From: Kibdelosporangium persicum
GTDB lineage: Bacteria; Actinomycetota; Actinomycetes; Mycobacteriales; Pseudonocardiaceae
Reading direction: 5' to 3'
NCBI RefSeq assembly: GCF_013280595.1
Contig: NZ_JAAATY010000001.1
Coordinates: forward strand, 439,987-503,986
Length of the DNA: 64,000 nucleotides
Under the pieces are notes generated by a model, which ran no database searches, had not been told where the DNA came from, and saw only the letters and a list, made by a program, of their open reading frames with translations. Positions within the stretch are counted from its first letter, which is position 1. The number at the start of each line of letters is the position of its first letter. Below, one piece after another: positions 17,742 through 26,036 of this stretch. The position numbers and the translations under genes were made by a program.

Positions 17742-19672
17742 TGGCACTCGAGATCGGTATCGTCGGCGCCGGGCCGCGCGGGCTGTCCGTGCTGGAGCGG
17801 TTGTGCGCCAACGAGCGGCACTCGCCGTCACATTCGGCCGTCACAATCCACGTCGTGGACCCGGCTGGCGCGGGTCCCGGCGCGGTGTGGCGTACCGACC
17901 AGTCACGCCACCTGCTGACCAACACCGTGGCCTCCCAGATCACTGTCTACACCGACGACAGCGTACGGATGGATGGCCCGGTCGAGCCGGGCCCCAGCCT
18001 GTACGAATGGGCACGGTCCGTGGCTCTGTTCGGTTCGGTCGAGGATTTCGACGAGAAGACCCTCGCGGAGGCACGGGCGCTCGGCCCGGACGACTATCCG
18101 ACACGGGCGTTCTACGGTTACTACCTGAAGCACGCGTTCGAACGTGTGGTGGCCAACGCGCCACCCCACGTCACAGTGCACGTCCACAAATCTCGCGCGG
18201 TCGCCATCGCGGACACCCTCGGCACGGTCGGCGGGCCGCAAGGGTTGCGGTTGCAGAACGGCACGCGGCTCAACCACCTGGATGCCGTGGTTCTGGCGCA
18301 AGGGCATGTGCCCGCCAGGATCACCAGCCGGGAGGCCCGGACCGCGAGCCTGGCCCGGATTCACTACCTCACCTACATCACCCCGGCCAACCCGGCGGAC
18401 GTCGACCTGAGCGGGATCGAGCCGGGACAGACCGTGCTGCTGCGTGGCCTTGGCCTGAACTTCTTCGACTACTTGGCGTTGTTCACGGCCGGCCGCGGGG
18501 GAGTGTTCCGCCGCGACGGGGACGGCCTGGTGTACCAGGCTTCTGGGCGGGAGCCACGGTTGTTCGCGAGCTCACGGCGCGGGGTGCCGTACCACTCGCG
18601 CGGAGAGAACCAGAAGGGTGCGTTCGGCCGCTACACGCCTCAGTTGCTGACTCCGTCGATGATCGCGCGGTTGCGGGCACGGGCGAACCGCGGTGACTGG
18701 GTGCGCTTCGACAGCGACCTGTGGCCCGTGATCGCCAGGGAGGTGGAAAGCCTCTACTACGGCACCTGGCTCACCGCGGCGGGGCGGGATGCCGAACGAC
18801 AGGACTTCGTGGCCCGGTACCTGGCCGTGGCACAGAAGGACCAGCCCGCGCTGCTGGACCGGTTCGGCATTCCGCGCAACGATCGATGGGACTGGGAACG
18901 CGTGGCGCGGCCGTACGCGGGGGTGCGGTTCACCGACCGGGCGCACTTCCAGTCGTGGCTGCTGGACTACCTTTCCTGTGATGTGCGGGAGGCGAAGGCC
19001 GGCAACGTGTCGGGTCCGCTCAAGGCGGCGCTCGACGCGTTGCGGGACCTGCGCAACGAGATCAGGCTCGTGGTCGACCACTGTGGACTGGAAGGGCATT
19101 CGTACCGCGATCAGTTGCAGGGGTGGTACACGCCGCTCAACGCTTACCTGTCCATCGGTCCGCCGGTGTCGCGGATCGAAGAGATGATCGCCTTGGTCCG
19201 GGCTGGTGTGCTGACGCTGCTCGGGCCGGGAACGCAGGTCGGCATCGACACGGCCGAACCCGCGTTCGTCGCGGCGTCCAGGGTGGTGCCGGGCGAACCG
19301 GTCCGGGCGAAGGTGCTGATCGAAGCCCGCCTGCCGGAACCGGATCTGCGCCGCACCGAGGATCCGTTGTTGCGGCACATGCTCGACACGGATCAGTGTC
19401 GTCCGCACGTGATCCCGGCCGCGGCCGGTGGTTCGTACGAAACCGGTGGCCTCGCCGTCACCGACCGGCCGAACCGGGTGATCGACGCGCAGGGCGACGT
19501 CCACCCACGCCGGTTCGCTTACGGCGTGCCGACTGAAGCCGTGCATTGGGTGACAGCGGCGGGTATCCGGCCCGGCGTGGACTCGGTGACCGTTGGCGAC
19601 TCAGACGCCATCGCCCGTGCGGTCCTGGCCCTCGCGCCAGTCGCCAACGGTTCCGTCCCCGTAATCGTGTGA
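17738..19672 (+). CDS. FAD/NAD(P)-binding monooxygenase, CreE-like (aspartate to nitrosuccinate)
   Basis: A 644-residue flavoprotein of the NAD_binding_9 type. The N-terminal dinucleotide fold is IGIVGAGPRGLSVLERL, followed by WRTDQSRHLLTNTVASQ, a second loop RGLGLNFFDYLALFTAGRG and a long helical C-terminal region. Length and layout match the CreE/FzmM family, which oxidises L-aspartate to nitrosuccinate, the first half of the aspartate-nitrosuccinate route to nitrous acid. The second half, a lyase of the CreD superfamily, lies at 45822-47207. ATG 17738 overlaps the ligase stop. The family role is known from cremeomycin and fosfazinomycin; the assignment here is by family look and context and was not tested by alignment. 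Confidence 0.7.
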   Translation: MMALEIGIVGAGPRGLSVLERLCANERHSPSHSAVTIHVVDPAGAGPGAVWRTDQSRHLLTNTVASQITVYTDDSVRMDGPVEPGPSLYEWARSVALFGSVEDFDEKTLAEARALGPDDYPTRAFYGYYLKHAFERVVANAPPHVTVHVHKSRAVAIADTLGTVGGPQGLRLQNGTRLNHLDAVVLAQGHVPARITSREARTASLARIHYLTYITPANPADVDLSGIEPGQTVLLRGLGLNFFDYLALFTAGRGGVFRRDGDGLVYQASGREPRLFASSRRGVPYHSRGENQKGAFGRYTPQLLTPSMIARLRARANRGDWVRFDSDLWPVIAREVESLYYGTWLTAAGRDAERQDFVARYLAVAQKDQPALLDRFGIPRNDRWDWERVARPYAGVRFTDRAHFQSWLLDYLSCDVREAKAGNVSGPLKAALDALRDLRNEIRLVVDHCGLEGHSYRDQLQGWYTPLNAYLSIGPPVSRIEEMIALVRAGVLTLLGPGTQVGIDTAEPAFVAASRVVPGEPVRAKVLIEARLPEPDLRRTEDPLLRHMLDTDQCRPHVIPAAAGGSYETGGLAVTDRPNRVIDAQGDVHPRRFAYGVPTEAVHWVTAAGIRPGVDSVTVGDSDAIARAVLALAPVANGSVPVIV

Positions 19673-19678
19673 CAACCC

Positions 19679-19724
19679 CTCGTGAGTGTTTATCAGGGTT
19701 AGAACCCTGATAAACACTCACGAG
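19679..19724. terminator. Bidirectional terminator with perfect 22-bp stem
   Basis: Arms at 19679-19700 (beginning CTCGTGAGTG) and 19703-19724 are perfect inverted copies with a 2-nt spacer. It lies between the convergent CreE-like and SARP genes. The right arm includes the last codons and the stop of the SARP gene, so the hairpin is partly coding. Confidence 0.85.
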
Positions 19725-20527
19725 TCTATTAGGTGCTGGTGGAGGCGTTGCAGTTCGGCGCCCGGCTCCAGGCCCAGTTCCTCGTTCAGGTGCGTGCGCA
19801 GCCTCCGGTACGCGTGTAGGGCGTCGCCGCGCCTGCCGCTGCGGTCCAGCACGCGGATCAGTTGCGCGTACACCGATTCGTCCAGGGGATTGGTGTCGGC
19901 CAGGGAACGTAACTCGCCGATGAGCTCGCGGTGCTGGCCGGACTCCACTTCTGCCTGGATACGCAGGATTTGCGCGTTGCGTCGTTGCTCCTGCAGGTCG
20001 ATGGTGTACGCCGACAACACCGGGCCGTGCTGGACGTTCGCCAGCGGCGGGCCCGACCACAGGTCCAATGCGGAGCGCAGCCGGGCCGCTGCCTCGCCGA
20101 ACCGGCAGTCCGCCATCAGCATCCGGCCGTCCCGGCACAGCTGCTGGAAGCGGTGCACGTCGACCTGCCAGGGCTCGATCCGCAGCACGTACCCGAGCCG
20201 CCGGGTGACCAGCAGCCGGTCCGGCTGGCCGGTCAGCCCGGCCTGCCGGAACAGCGAACGGAGTTGGTAGATGTAGGTCTGCAAGGTCGGCTGGGCGCTG
20301 CGCGGCAGGCGATCCCGCCACAGTTCGCGCTGGATGGTCTCGGTCTGCACCACCTGGCCGGGCCTGGTCAGCAGCACGGCCAGTACCTGGAGCAACTTCG
20401 GTGTCGTCGGCGCGACGTCCTTGTCGGCGCTGACCATTCGGAGCTGGCCAAGTACGGTGAATGTCACGTCAAGCCCGGACAGGTCGGCAATCCGGGTGTC
20501 CCATTCGACGAAATCCGACGGCAGCAC
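19718..20527 (-). CDS. SARP family pathway activator (second copy)
   Basis: A 269-residue SARP with an OmpR-like DNA-binding domain (FTVLGQLRMVS, then TLQTYIYQLRSLF) and an activation domain (VDVHRFQQLCRDG, ending LGLEPGAELQRLHQHL). It is clearly similar throughout to the SARP at 7315-8112, which suggests duplication. GTG 20527 is chosen because AAAGGGGAAA lies about 6 nt upstream; a longer frame to 20659 lacks support. It is divergent from the operon starting at 20769, whose promoter has SARP-type heptamers, so it probably activates that operon. Its stop lies inside the terminator hairpin. Confidence 0.9.
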   Translation of the reverse strand: MLPSDFVEWDTRIADLSGLDVTFTVLGQLRMVSADKDVAPTTPKLLQVLAVLLTRPGQVVQTETIQRELWRDRLPRSAQPTLQTYIYQLRSLFRQAGLTGQPDRLLVTRRLGYVLRIEPWQVDVHRFQQLCRDGRMLMADCRFGEAAARLRSALDLWSGPPLANVQHGPVLSAYTIDLQEQRRNAQILRIQAEVESGQHRELIGELRSLADTNPLDESVYAQLIRVLDRSGRRGDALHAYRRLRTHLNEELGLEPGAELQRLHQHLIDS

Positions 20528-20684
20528 GTGTGCTTTCCCCTTTCGCGGAACGGATCGGGCCCATCCCAGCCACGGTGACGCACCATCCCGGCCTGCCAGC
20601 AGTGCAGAACCACACGAAGTGCGGTTGAAGAACTCCGGTGCCCGGTATGAGGACCTCATACCCGCCCGCGGTCAAGAGACTTCG

Positions 20685-20716
20685 TTGAGAACGGCTCGAA
20701 CCGCCGGTCCTAACGT
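20685..20716 (+). promoter_or_regulatory. SARP-type promoter of the second operon
   Basis: TTGAGAA (20685) and TCGAACC (20696) are spaced 11 bp apart, followed by 8 nt and TAACGT (20711-20716). The last heptamer is identical to the last heptamer at 8270-8276, and the distance to the -10 box is the same. It precedes the transposase-like gene by about 50 bp and would drive the 20769-25988 operon. Confidence 0.65.
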
Positions 20717-20768
20717 GGGAGCAGATCCGCGATGCGCCCGGATTGGACCACGAGCGAGGTGATCATCC

Positions 20769-22016
20769 ATGAGCGACGCGGTCTTGGCCGACCTGCCCGA
20801 TCTGGCTGGCCGCCCGCGAGACCCGCTCCGCGCGGCCATCCTCGGCGACCTCGGGCAGGTGCTGTTCGAATCGTTGCCCCGCAGTGACCAGCGCCGCCAC
20901 GGGATGTCCTACCTGCAAGGCCTGCTCACCACGCCGGGACGCAAGTCGATCCGCAACATGGCCGCCCGGTTCGGCGGGCCCGCGACCGAACAGAGCCTGC
21001 ACCACTTCATCAATTCGTCCACATGGGACTGGGACGAGATCCGCCGTGCGCTGGCGCACTATCTCGACCGCAGCACGTCGTTGCCGGCGTGGGTGGTGCG
21101 GCCGATGGTCATCCCGAAGTCGGGCCCGCACTCGGTCGGCGTGGACCGCAGGTTCTCCGTCGCCCGTGGACATGCGGTGCACGCGCAACAGGCGGTCGGG
21201 ATCTGGGCGGCCTCCGACGAGCTGAGCGGTCCGGTGAACTGGCGGCTACGGCTTTCAGCGGCCTGGCTGGAGGATGAGAGCCGACGCAGTCAGGTGGCGA
21301 TTCCCGGTGACGTTCGCGGGCCCGAGACGTTGGCGGACTGTGCCGTACGGGCGTGTGTGCGGACCGCGACAGGCTGGGATCTGCCGGTTCGCCCGGTCGT
21401 GATGGACGTTCCCGGCGCTGACCCCATCACGGTGGTCCGCGGCCTGCGGGCCGCGGGGCTGCGCATGCTGATCCGGGTCGATCCCGGCTTGCCGCTGACC
21501 GTCTGCGACCCGGCACTGCCAGGCCACACGGTCGCGCCGGTGCCCGCGGGCCGGGTTGTCGCCGCGGCCAAGGGTTTGCGCCGCCCGGTGACGCTGCCCT
21601 GCCTGAGCGCGGGCGGCATCGACGACGTGCCCCGAACGGTCCTGGCGGCCTCCGTTCGCGTCCGGATGCCCGCCAGCCTGCGCAAGACCGGGCGAGCAGG
21701 CCGGTACGGCGAATTGTTGTTGCTCGCCGAGGGAAGCGCTGGTCCCGGCCGTCCGGAACGGTTGTGGCTGACCGACATGGTCGGTGCCCATCCGGCGGCG
21801 CTGCTGCGCTACAGCGGGCTGATCCGCCGGGTCGACCAGGACTTCTCCGACATCGCCGAACCGGCCGGGATCCGGGACTTCGCGGGCCGTTCCTACGGCG
21901 GATGGCACCGGCACATCACCCTCGCGTCGGCCGCGCACTCGGTCGGCGCGCTGGCCGGACTGGCCGAACGGCGGAAAACGATCAGGAAGGGGAACCAGAC
22001 ATGGTCGCTGTGGTGA
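20769..22016 (+). CDS. IS701-like transposase-derived protein, probably inactive
   Basis: A 415-residue protein similar to IS701/DDE_5 transposases: SLHHFINSSTWDWDEIRRAL, HSVGVDRRFS and the C-terminal YGGWHRHITLASAAHSV. Active relatives have an Asp-Asp-Thr-Gly motif just before the SVGV stretch; here the corresponding region reads VIPKSGPHSVGV, so the first catalytic Asp is missing. No terminal inverted repeats were noticed. The gene has a good ribosome site (GAGGTGA) and a SARP-type promoter, and its end overlaps the start of the SDR gene by 16 bp. It therefore looks like a domesticated gene in the operon, perhaps a DNA-binding regulator. That role is inference. Confidence 0.75.
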   Translation: MSDAVLADLPDLAGRPRDPLRAAILGDLGQVLFESLPRSDQRRHGMSYLQGLLTTPGRKSIRNMAARFGGPATEQSLHHFINSSTWDWDEIRRALAHYLDRSTSLPAWVVRPMVIPKSGPHSVGVDRRFSVARGHAVHAQQAVGIWAASDELSGPVNWRLRLSAAWLEDESRRSQVAIPGDVRGPETLADCAVRACVRTATGWDLPVRPVVMDVPGADPITVVRGLRAAGLRMLIRVDPGLPLTVCDPALPGHTVAPVPAGRVVAAAKGLRRPVTLPCLSAGGIDDVPRTVLAASVRVRMPASLRKTGRAGRYGELLLLAEGSAGPGRPERLWLTDMVGAHPAALLRYSGLIRRVDQDFSDIAEPAGIRDFAGRSYGGWHRHITLASAAHSVGALAGLAERRKTIRKGNQTWSLW

Positions 22017-22762
22017 CCGGGGCCGCCGGGGGGATCGGCACAGCGGTGGCCAGACGGCTCGCCGGGACCGCCACCACGGTCGCGATGGTCGACCGCGAGG
22101 CCACCGCGCTGGCCGAAGCGGTGGAGAAGCTCACCGCCGACGGCTTACCGGTGTGCGGTTTCCTCGCCGACGTGGCCGACAGCGCCGAGGTCGAGTCCGT
22201 TGTGGCCGAAGTGGAGGATCGGCTCGGACCGGTGGAGTCGCTGGTCAACGCCGCCGGTGTGCTGCGGCTCGGCGACGCGCGGCACTGCGCGGACGACGAC
22301 TGGGACGTCATGTTCGCCGTGAACGCGGCCGGTGTCTTCCGGATGTCGAGGGCCGTGGTCAACCGGATGGTGCCACGCGGCCGCGGTGCCATCGTCACGG
22401 TCGCGTCCAACGCCGCCGGAACACCCCGGTCGGGGATGTCCGGCTACGCCGCGTCGAAGGCCGCGGCGGTGATGCTGACCAAGAGCATGGGACTGGAAGT
22501 CGCGCGGTACGGCATCCGGTGCAACGTGGTCGCACCCGGGTCCACCGACACGGCGATGCTGCGGTCGATGTGGCACGGCGAGGCCGGGCCGAAGGCCACT
22601 CTCGAAGGTGATCTCGCCGCGTACCGGCTGGGCATCCCGCTCGGCAAGATCGGGCAGCCGTCCGATGTGGCCGACGCGGTGGGGTTCCTGCTGTCCGACC
22701 GGGCCGGGCACATCACGATGGCCACGTTGACCGTCGACGGCGGGGCCACGCTCGGAGTTTGA
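22001..22762 (+). CDS. SDR dehydrogenase, EntA/DhbA-like; likely DHHA dehydrogenase
   Basis: A 253-residue classical short-chain dehydrogenase. The cofactor motif is VTGAAGGIGTAVARRL, the catalytic Tyr-Lys pair lies in SGYAASKAAAVM, and NAAGVL and a VDGGATLGV C-terminus complete the pattern. Its overall look is that of 2,3-dihydro-2,3-dihydroxybenzoate dehydrogenase. Because the cluster makes DHHA through PhzD, the natural role is NAD-dependent oxidation of DHHA to aromatic 3-hydroxyanthranilate. Start ATG 22001 follows GGAAGGGGAAC and lies inside the 3' end of the transposase-like gene. An alternative is a ketoreductase acting on another intermediate. Confidence 0.82.
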   Translation: MVAVVTGAAGGIGTAVARRLAGTATTVAMVDREATALAEAVEKLTADGLPVCGFLADVADSAEVESVVAEVEDRLGPVESLVNAAGVLRLGDARHCADDDWDVMFAVNAAGVFRMSRAVVNRMVPRGRGAIVTVASNAAGTPRSGMSGYAASKAAAVMLTKSMGLEVARYGIRCNVVAPGSTDTAMLRSMWHGEAGPKATLEGDLAAYRLGIPLGKIGQPSDVADAVGFLLSDRAGHITMATLTVDGGATLGV

Positions 22763-22795
22763 CCGGTTCACCTCTTCTGGAAGAAAGGACTGCCT

Positions 22796-23530
22796 GTGGC
22801 GACGAGGACAGCTCCGGGGATCTACCACCGGGCCGAGCTGTATGACGTGATCTACCGTGGCAGGGGCAAGGACTACCAGGGCGACGTCCGTGAACTGGTC
22901 GAGCTGGTCCGCGCGCGCAACGAGCGGGCGTCGTCGCTGCTGGACGTCGCCTGCGGGACCGGCGGGCACCTGCGCCACTTCGCCAAGGAGTTCGAGCGCG
23001 TCGCCGGTGTCGACCTGGCCCAGGACATGGTGGACACCGCCCGGCGCAACCTGCCTGGCATCCCGGTGCATCAGGGCGACATGTGCCGATTCGACCTGGG
23101 TGAGCGGTTCGACGTGATCACGTGCATGTTCAGCTCGATCGGCTATCTCGGCGATGTGTCCGAACTGGACTCGGCACTGCGTTGCCTCGCCGCACACCTC
23201 AACCCTGGTGGCGTGCTGATCATCGAACCGTGGTGGTTCCCGGAGCGTGCCGTCGGAGGGCACGTCGTGAGCAATCTCGTGTCCGAAGGAGACTACACCG
23301 TTTCCCGTGTGTCGCATGCGGTGTTGACCGACAAGGCACACGAGATGCAGGTGCACTACATCGTCGCCACCCCGGAGCAGGGGATCGAGCACTTCACCGA
23401 CACGCACGTGCTGTCGTTGTTCACCCGTGAACAGTACGAATCGGCCTTCACCAAGGCCGGGTGCGCGGTCGAGTACCTCACCGAGGGGCGGCCCGGTCCT
23501 GGCTTGTTCATCGGCACGAAGGCAAGCTGA
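22796..23530 (+). CDS. SAM-dependent N-methyltransferase of the amino sugar (DesVI/TylM1-like)
   Basis: A 244-residue class I methyltransferase. YHRAELYDVIYRGRGKDY at the N-terminus and the SAM motif LLDVACGTGGHLRHFAKEF are typical of the DesVI/TylM1 group, which methylates the 3-amino group of dTDP-sugars. VDLAQDMVDTARRNLPG, DMCRFDLG and MFSSIGYL follow in the usual order. GTG 22796 has AAAGGA upstream. It overlaps the epimerase gene by one base. With the aminotransferase and C-methyltransferase present, the sugar is inferred to be an N-methyl or N,N-dimethyl vancosamine-type residue. Methylation of the aromatic amine is a less likely alternative. Confidence 0.85.
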   Translation: MATRTAPGIYHRAELYDVIYRGRGKDYQGDVRELVELVRARNERASSLLDVACGTGGHLRHFAKEFERVAGVDLAQDMVDTARRNLPGIPVHQGDMCRFDLGERFDVITCMFSSIGYLGDVSELDSALRCLAAHLNPGGVLIIEPWWFPERAVGGHVVSNLVSEGDYTVSRVSHAVLTDKAHEMQVHYIVATPEQGIEHFTDTHVLSLFTREQYESAFTKAGCAVEYLTEGRPGPGLFIGTKAS

Positions 23531-24150
23531 TGCGGTCGGAGCCGTTGACTGTGGACGGTGCCTACGTGTTCACGCCGCCGGTCTACCGGGACGACCGCGG
23601 CTTCATCCTGGCACCGTTCCAGGAAGAACCGTTCGGTACCCAGGTGGGGTATCCGCTCTTCCCGATCGCGCAGACCTGCTTCTCCCGTTCCCGTCGGGGC
23701 GTGGTGCGTGGCGTGCACTACACGGCCACTCCACCGGGGATGGCGAAGTACGTGTACTGCGTGCAGGGCGTGATCCAGGACGTGCTCATCGACCTGCGGA
23801 CCGGTTCGCCGACGTACGGCGAATACGACAGCGTGGTGCTCGACGAGAAGGAGTTCAAGGCGCTGTACGTGCCGGTCGGTGTTGGGCACGCGTTCGTCTC
23901 GCTGGCCGATGACAGCGTGATGCACTACATGCTGTCCGAAAGCTACACCGCAGGGACCGAGTTCGCGGTGCATCCGCTCGACCCGGAACTGGGTCTGCCG
24001 TTGGTCATCGACTCCGATCCCATTCTGTCCGACCGGGACAGGAACGCGCCGACACTCGCCGAGGCCAAGGCGGCCGGGCTGTTGCCGAGATACGACAAGT
24101 GCCTGGAGATCGAAGCCAAGTACGGCCACCCAGGCCGGCGGGACCCGTGA
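23530..24150 (+). CDS. dTDP-4-keto-6-deoxyhexose 3,5- or 5-epimerase (EvaD-like)
   Basis: A 206-residue RmlC-type cupin. VRGVHYTATPPGMAKYVYC carries the catalytic His, and GVIQDVLIDLRTGSPTYG and YVPVGVGHAFVSL are standard for the family. In deoxyamino-sugar pathways such enzymes (EvaD type) epimerise C-5 to yield L-sugars. ATG 23530 overlaps the N-methyltransferase stop, and the next gene starts within its stop codon, so translation is coupled along the sugar block. Whether it acts on C-5 alone or on C-3 and C-5 cannot be read from sequence. Confidence 0.9.
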   Translation: MRSEPLTVDGAYVFTPPVYRDDRGFILAPFQEEPFGTQVGYPLFPIAQTCFSRSRRGVVRGVHYTATPPGMAKYVYCVQGVIQDVLIDLRTGSPTYGEYDSVVLDEKEFKALYVPVGVGHAFVSLADDSVMHYMLSESYTAGTEFAVHPLDPELGLPLVIDSDPILSDRDRNAPTLAEAKAAGLLPRYDKCLEIEAKYGHPGRRDP

Positions 24151-25064
24151 TGCGGGCCGCGGTCCTCGGTGGCACGGGCTGGGTCGGCCGGCACGTGTGC
24201 GCCCTGTTCGAAAAGCGTGGCCACCAAGCCATCGCGGTGGCCCGGCATCGGCCCGCGGACCTGCCGTACCCGTACGAACGACTCGACCTCGCCGACGTGA
24301 CGCCGGACGAGATCGCGGACCTCATCGTGCGGGAACGGGTCGATGTCGTGGTGAACGCGACCGACGGCGCCAACGCCCACGACGGGTTCCATGGCTCTGA
24401 CGAGCACATGACACGGGTGAACCTGGACGCTGTGCACACGGTGATCGACGCACTGGGCAGTGTGCCGTGGCGGCCCCGTCTGGTGCACCTCGGCACGATC
24501 CACGAATACGGCGTCTTCGCCGAAGGCTTCGCGGTCCACGAGGACGTGCCCGCGAAGCCGGCGAACGTGTACACACGGACCAAGTACGCGGGCTCGGTCG
24601 CGGTACTCGACGCAACCCGGCAGGGCAAAGTGGACGGTGTGGTACTGCGGATCACCCAGATCTTCGGGCCACGGCCCTCACCGGCCACGTTCCCGGGCAA
24701 ACTGCTGGCCACGCTGCGCGTGGCAGCGGCGGGCGAGCCGGTCTCGGTCCGGATCGCGGCGGCCAGACGCGACTTCGTCGACGTGCGGGACGTGGCGGAG
24801 GCGGTCGTGCTCGCGGCCGGGAGCCCGGTCACCGGCCGGGTGATCAACATCGGCAGCGGGACCGCGCTGGCCATCCGTGACCTGGTCGAGCAGTTCGTCG
24901 CGGCGGCCGGTCTGCCGCCCGGCGCGGTACGCGAGGACCCCAGCCCGGTGACCAGTCTGGGCGGCGGCTGGATGCTCGCGGACATCCGGCTGGCGGAGGA
25001 ACTACTCGGCTGGCGCCCGCACTTCGGGGTGCCGGACTCGTTGCGTGCCATGTGGGAGAGCTGA
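24150..25064 (+). CDS. dTDP-4-keto-sugar 4-reductase (EvaE-like)
   Basis: A 304-residue NAD-dependent epimerase/dehydratase family protein. The Rossmann motif VLGGTGWVGRHVCALF starts at residue 4, the YTRTKYAGS region supplies the Tyr-Lys pair, and LRITQIFGPRP and GRVINIGSGTA follow. It belongs to the group of 4-ketoreductases that finish deoxysugar pathways by setting the C-4 stereochemistry. It overlaps the epimerase gene by one base. With its neighbours it completes an EvaA-E-like set. The stereochemical outcome (vancosamine versus epivancosamine) cannot be decided. Confidence 0.87.
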   Translation: MRAAVLGGTGWVGRHVCALFEKRGHQAIAVARHRPADLPYPYERLDLADVTPDEIADLIVRERVDVVVNATDGANAHDGFHGSDEHMTRVNLDAVHTVIDALGSVPWRPRLVHLGTIHEYGVFAEGFAVHEDVPAKPANVYTRTKYAGSVAVLDATRQGKVDGVVLRITQIFGPRPSPATFPGKLLATLRVAAAGEPVSVRIAAARRDFVDVRDVAEAVVLAAGSPVTGRVINIGSGTALAIRDLVEQFVAAAGLPPGAVREDPSPVTSLGGGWMLADIRLAEELLGWRPHFGVPDSLRAMWES

Positions 25065-25067
25065 CTT

Positions 25068-25988
25068 ATGGGTGCCAAGGAACGCTATTCACGGCTGCGT
25101 GAGATCGAGTCGATGGACGTGGCGGAGTCCTGTAGCCGGATCTGGTTGCTGGACATGGCCTACGAGTTTCCGTGGGAATGGCAGATCGCCGGCAGCATCG
25201 CCTTCTACGCGAGCTTCGCGCCCGCCAGGCTGGCCGAACTGCTCGTGCGGACCGGGGAACTGACCGGGAACACCGAGAAGCGGCTCGAGGACACGTCGAT
25301 CCTGATGTGGGAGACCTTCCGGCACGGTGTGCGCGGGAAGGAAGGCAAAGCGGCGGTGCGGCAGCTCAACCGTATCCACCGCAACGCCGTACGGCACATC
25401 AGCGACGAGCACCGGCAATGGCGGATCACCAACGAGGACTACTTGTTCGTGCTCGCCACCACCATGTTGACCACCATCCGCTGCGCACGCAGGATCACCT
25501 GGCGGCCGTTGAGTGACAAGGAGATCACTGCCGCCTATCTGCACTTCCGCGAGATCGGCGAGGTCATGGGGCTGAAGCAGATCCCGCAGACCTATGCGGA
25601 GATGGCGCAGTTCCATGACGGCTACGTCGCCAAACACGTCCGCTACTCCGCCGAGGCGGAACGGCTGTACCTGGCGACGCGAGGCATGATCGTGGATGTG
25701 CTGACCGGGTGGATGCCGAAGCGGCTGGCCGGCGCCGGACAGCGGCTCGCGCTGGCGGGCCTGCCCGCGCTGCTGCCCAAGGAGTTGCGTACGGCCTTCG
25801 GCGTGCCCGACCCGTCGCCGGCGCTGTCCGCGGTCGTCAACACGGTGTTCCGGCTGCGGGCGGCGTTCGTGCGCCGGATGTCTCCGCGTACGGAATCGGC
25901 CATGCCGGACCGTTTCCCGACCGAGAAGTTCCCGGACGCCGACTACCGGATGGACCAGATCGGTCCCGCGCACACCGTCCGCGACTGA
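25068..25988 (+). CDS. DUF2236/MpaB-like oxygenase
   Basis: A 306-residue protein of the oxygenase MpaB (DUF2236) family, related to latex-clearing protein. Stretches that fit are IAFYASFAPARLAELL, WETFRHGV, the histidine-rich RIHRNAVRHISDEHRQW and DYLFVLATTMLTTIR. Known members are heme proteins; MpaB cleaves the double bond of a farnesyl side chain in mycophenolic acid synthesis, and Lcp cleaves rubber. In a cluster with a UbiA prenyltransferase, oxidative cleavage or modification of the prenyl chain is a plausible role. It ends the 20.8-26.0 kb operon, just before a terminator. Confidence 0.75.
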   Translation: MGAKERYSRLREIESMDVAESCSRIWLLDMAYEFPWEWQIAGSIAFYASFAPARLAELLVRTGELTGNTEKRLEDTSILMWETFRHGVRGKEGKAAVRQLNRIHRNAVRHISDEHRQWRITNEDYLFVLATTMLTTIRCARRITWRPLSDKEITAAYLHFREIGEVMGLKQIPQTYAEMAQFHDGYVAKHVRYSAEAERLYLATRGMIVDVLTGWMPKRLAGAGQRLALAGLPALLPKELRTAFGVPDPSPALSAVVNTVFRLRAAFVRRMSPRTESAMPDRFPTEKFPDADYRMDQIGPAHTVRD

Positions 25989-25997
25989 CCGAAGCCG

Positions 25998-26028
25998 CCC
26001 TGAAGGGCCCGTAGTGGACCCTTCAGGG
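25998..26028. terminator. Bidirectional terminator
   Basis: CCCTGAAGGG (25998-26007) and CCCTTCAGGG (26019-26028) form a perfect 10-bp stem with an 11-nt loop, between the convergent MpaB-like and PhyH genes. Confidence 0.85.
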
Positions 26029-26036
26029 CATCGGTG

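Noticed and set aside
20769-22016. Intact insertion sequence
   Set aside because: The first catalytic Asp region is replaced, no terminal repeats were noticed, and the gene overlaps the SDR gene with its own ribosome site.
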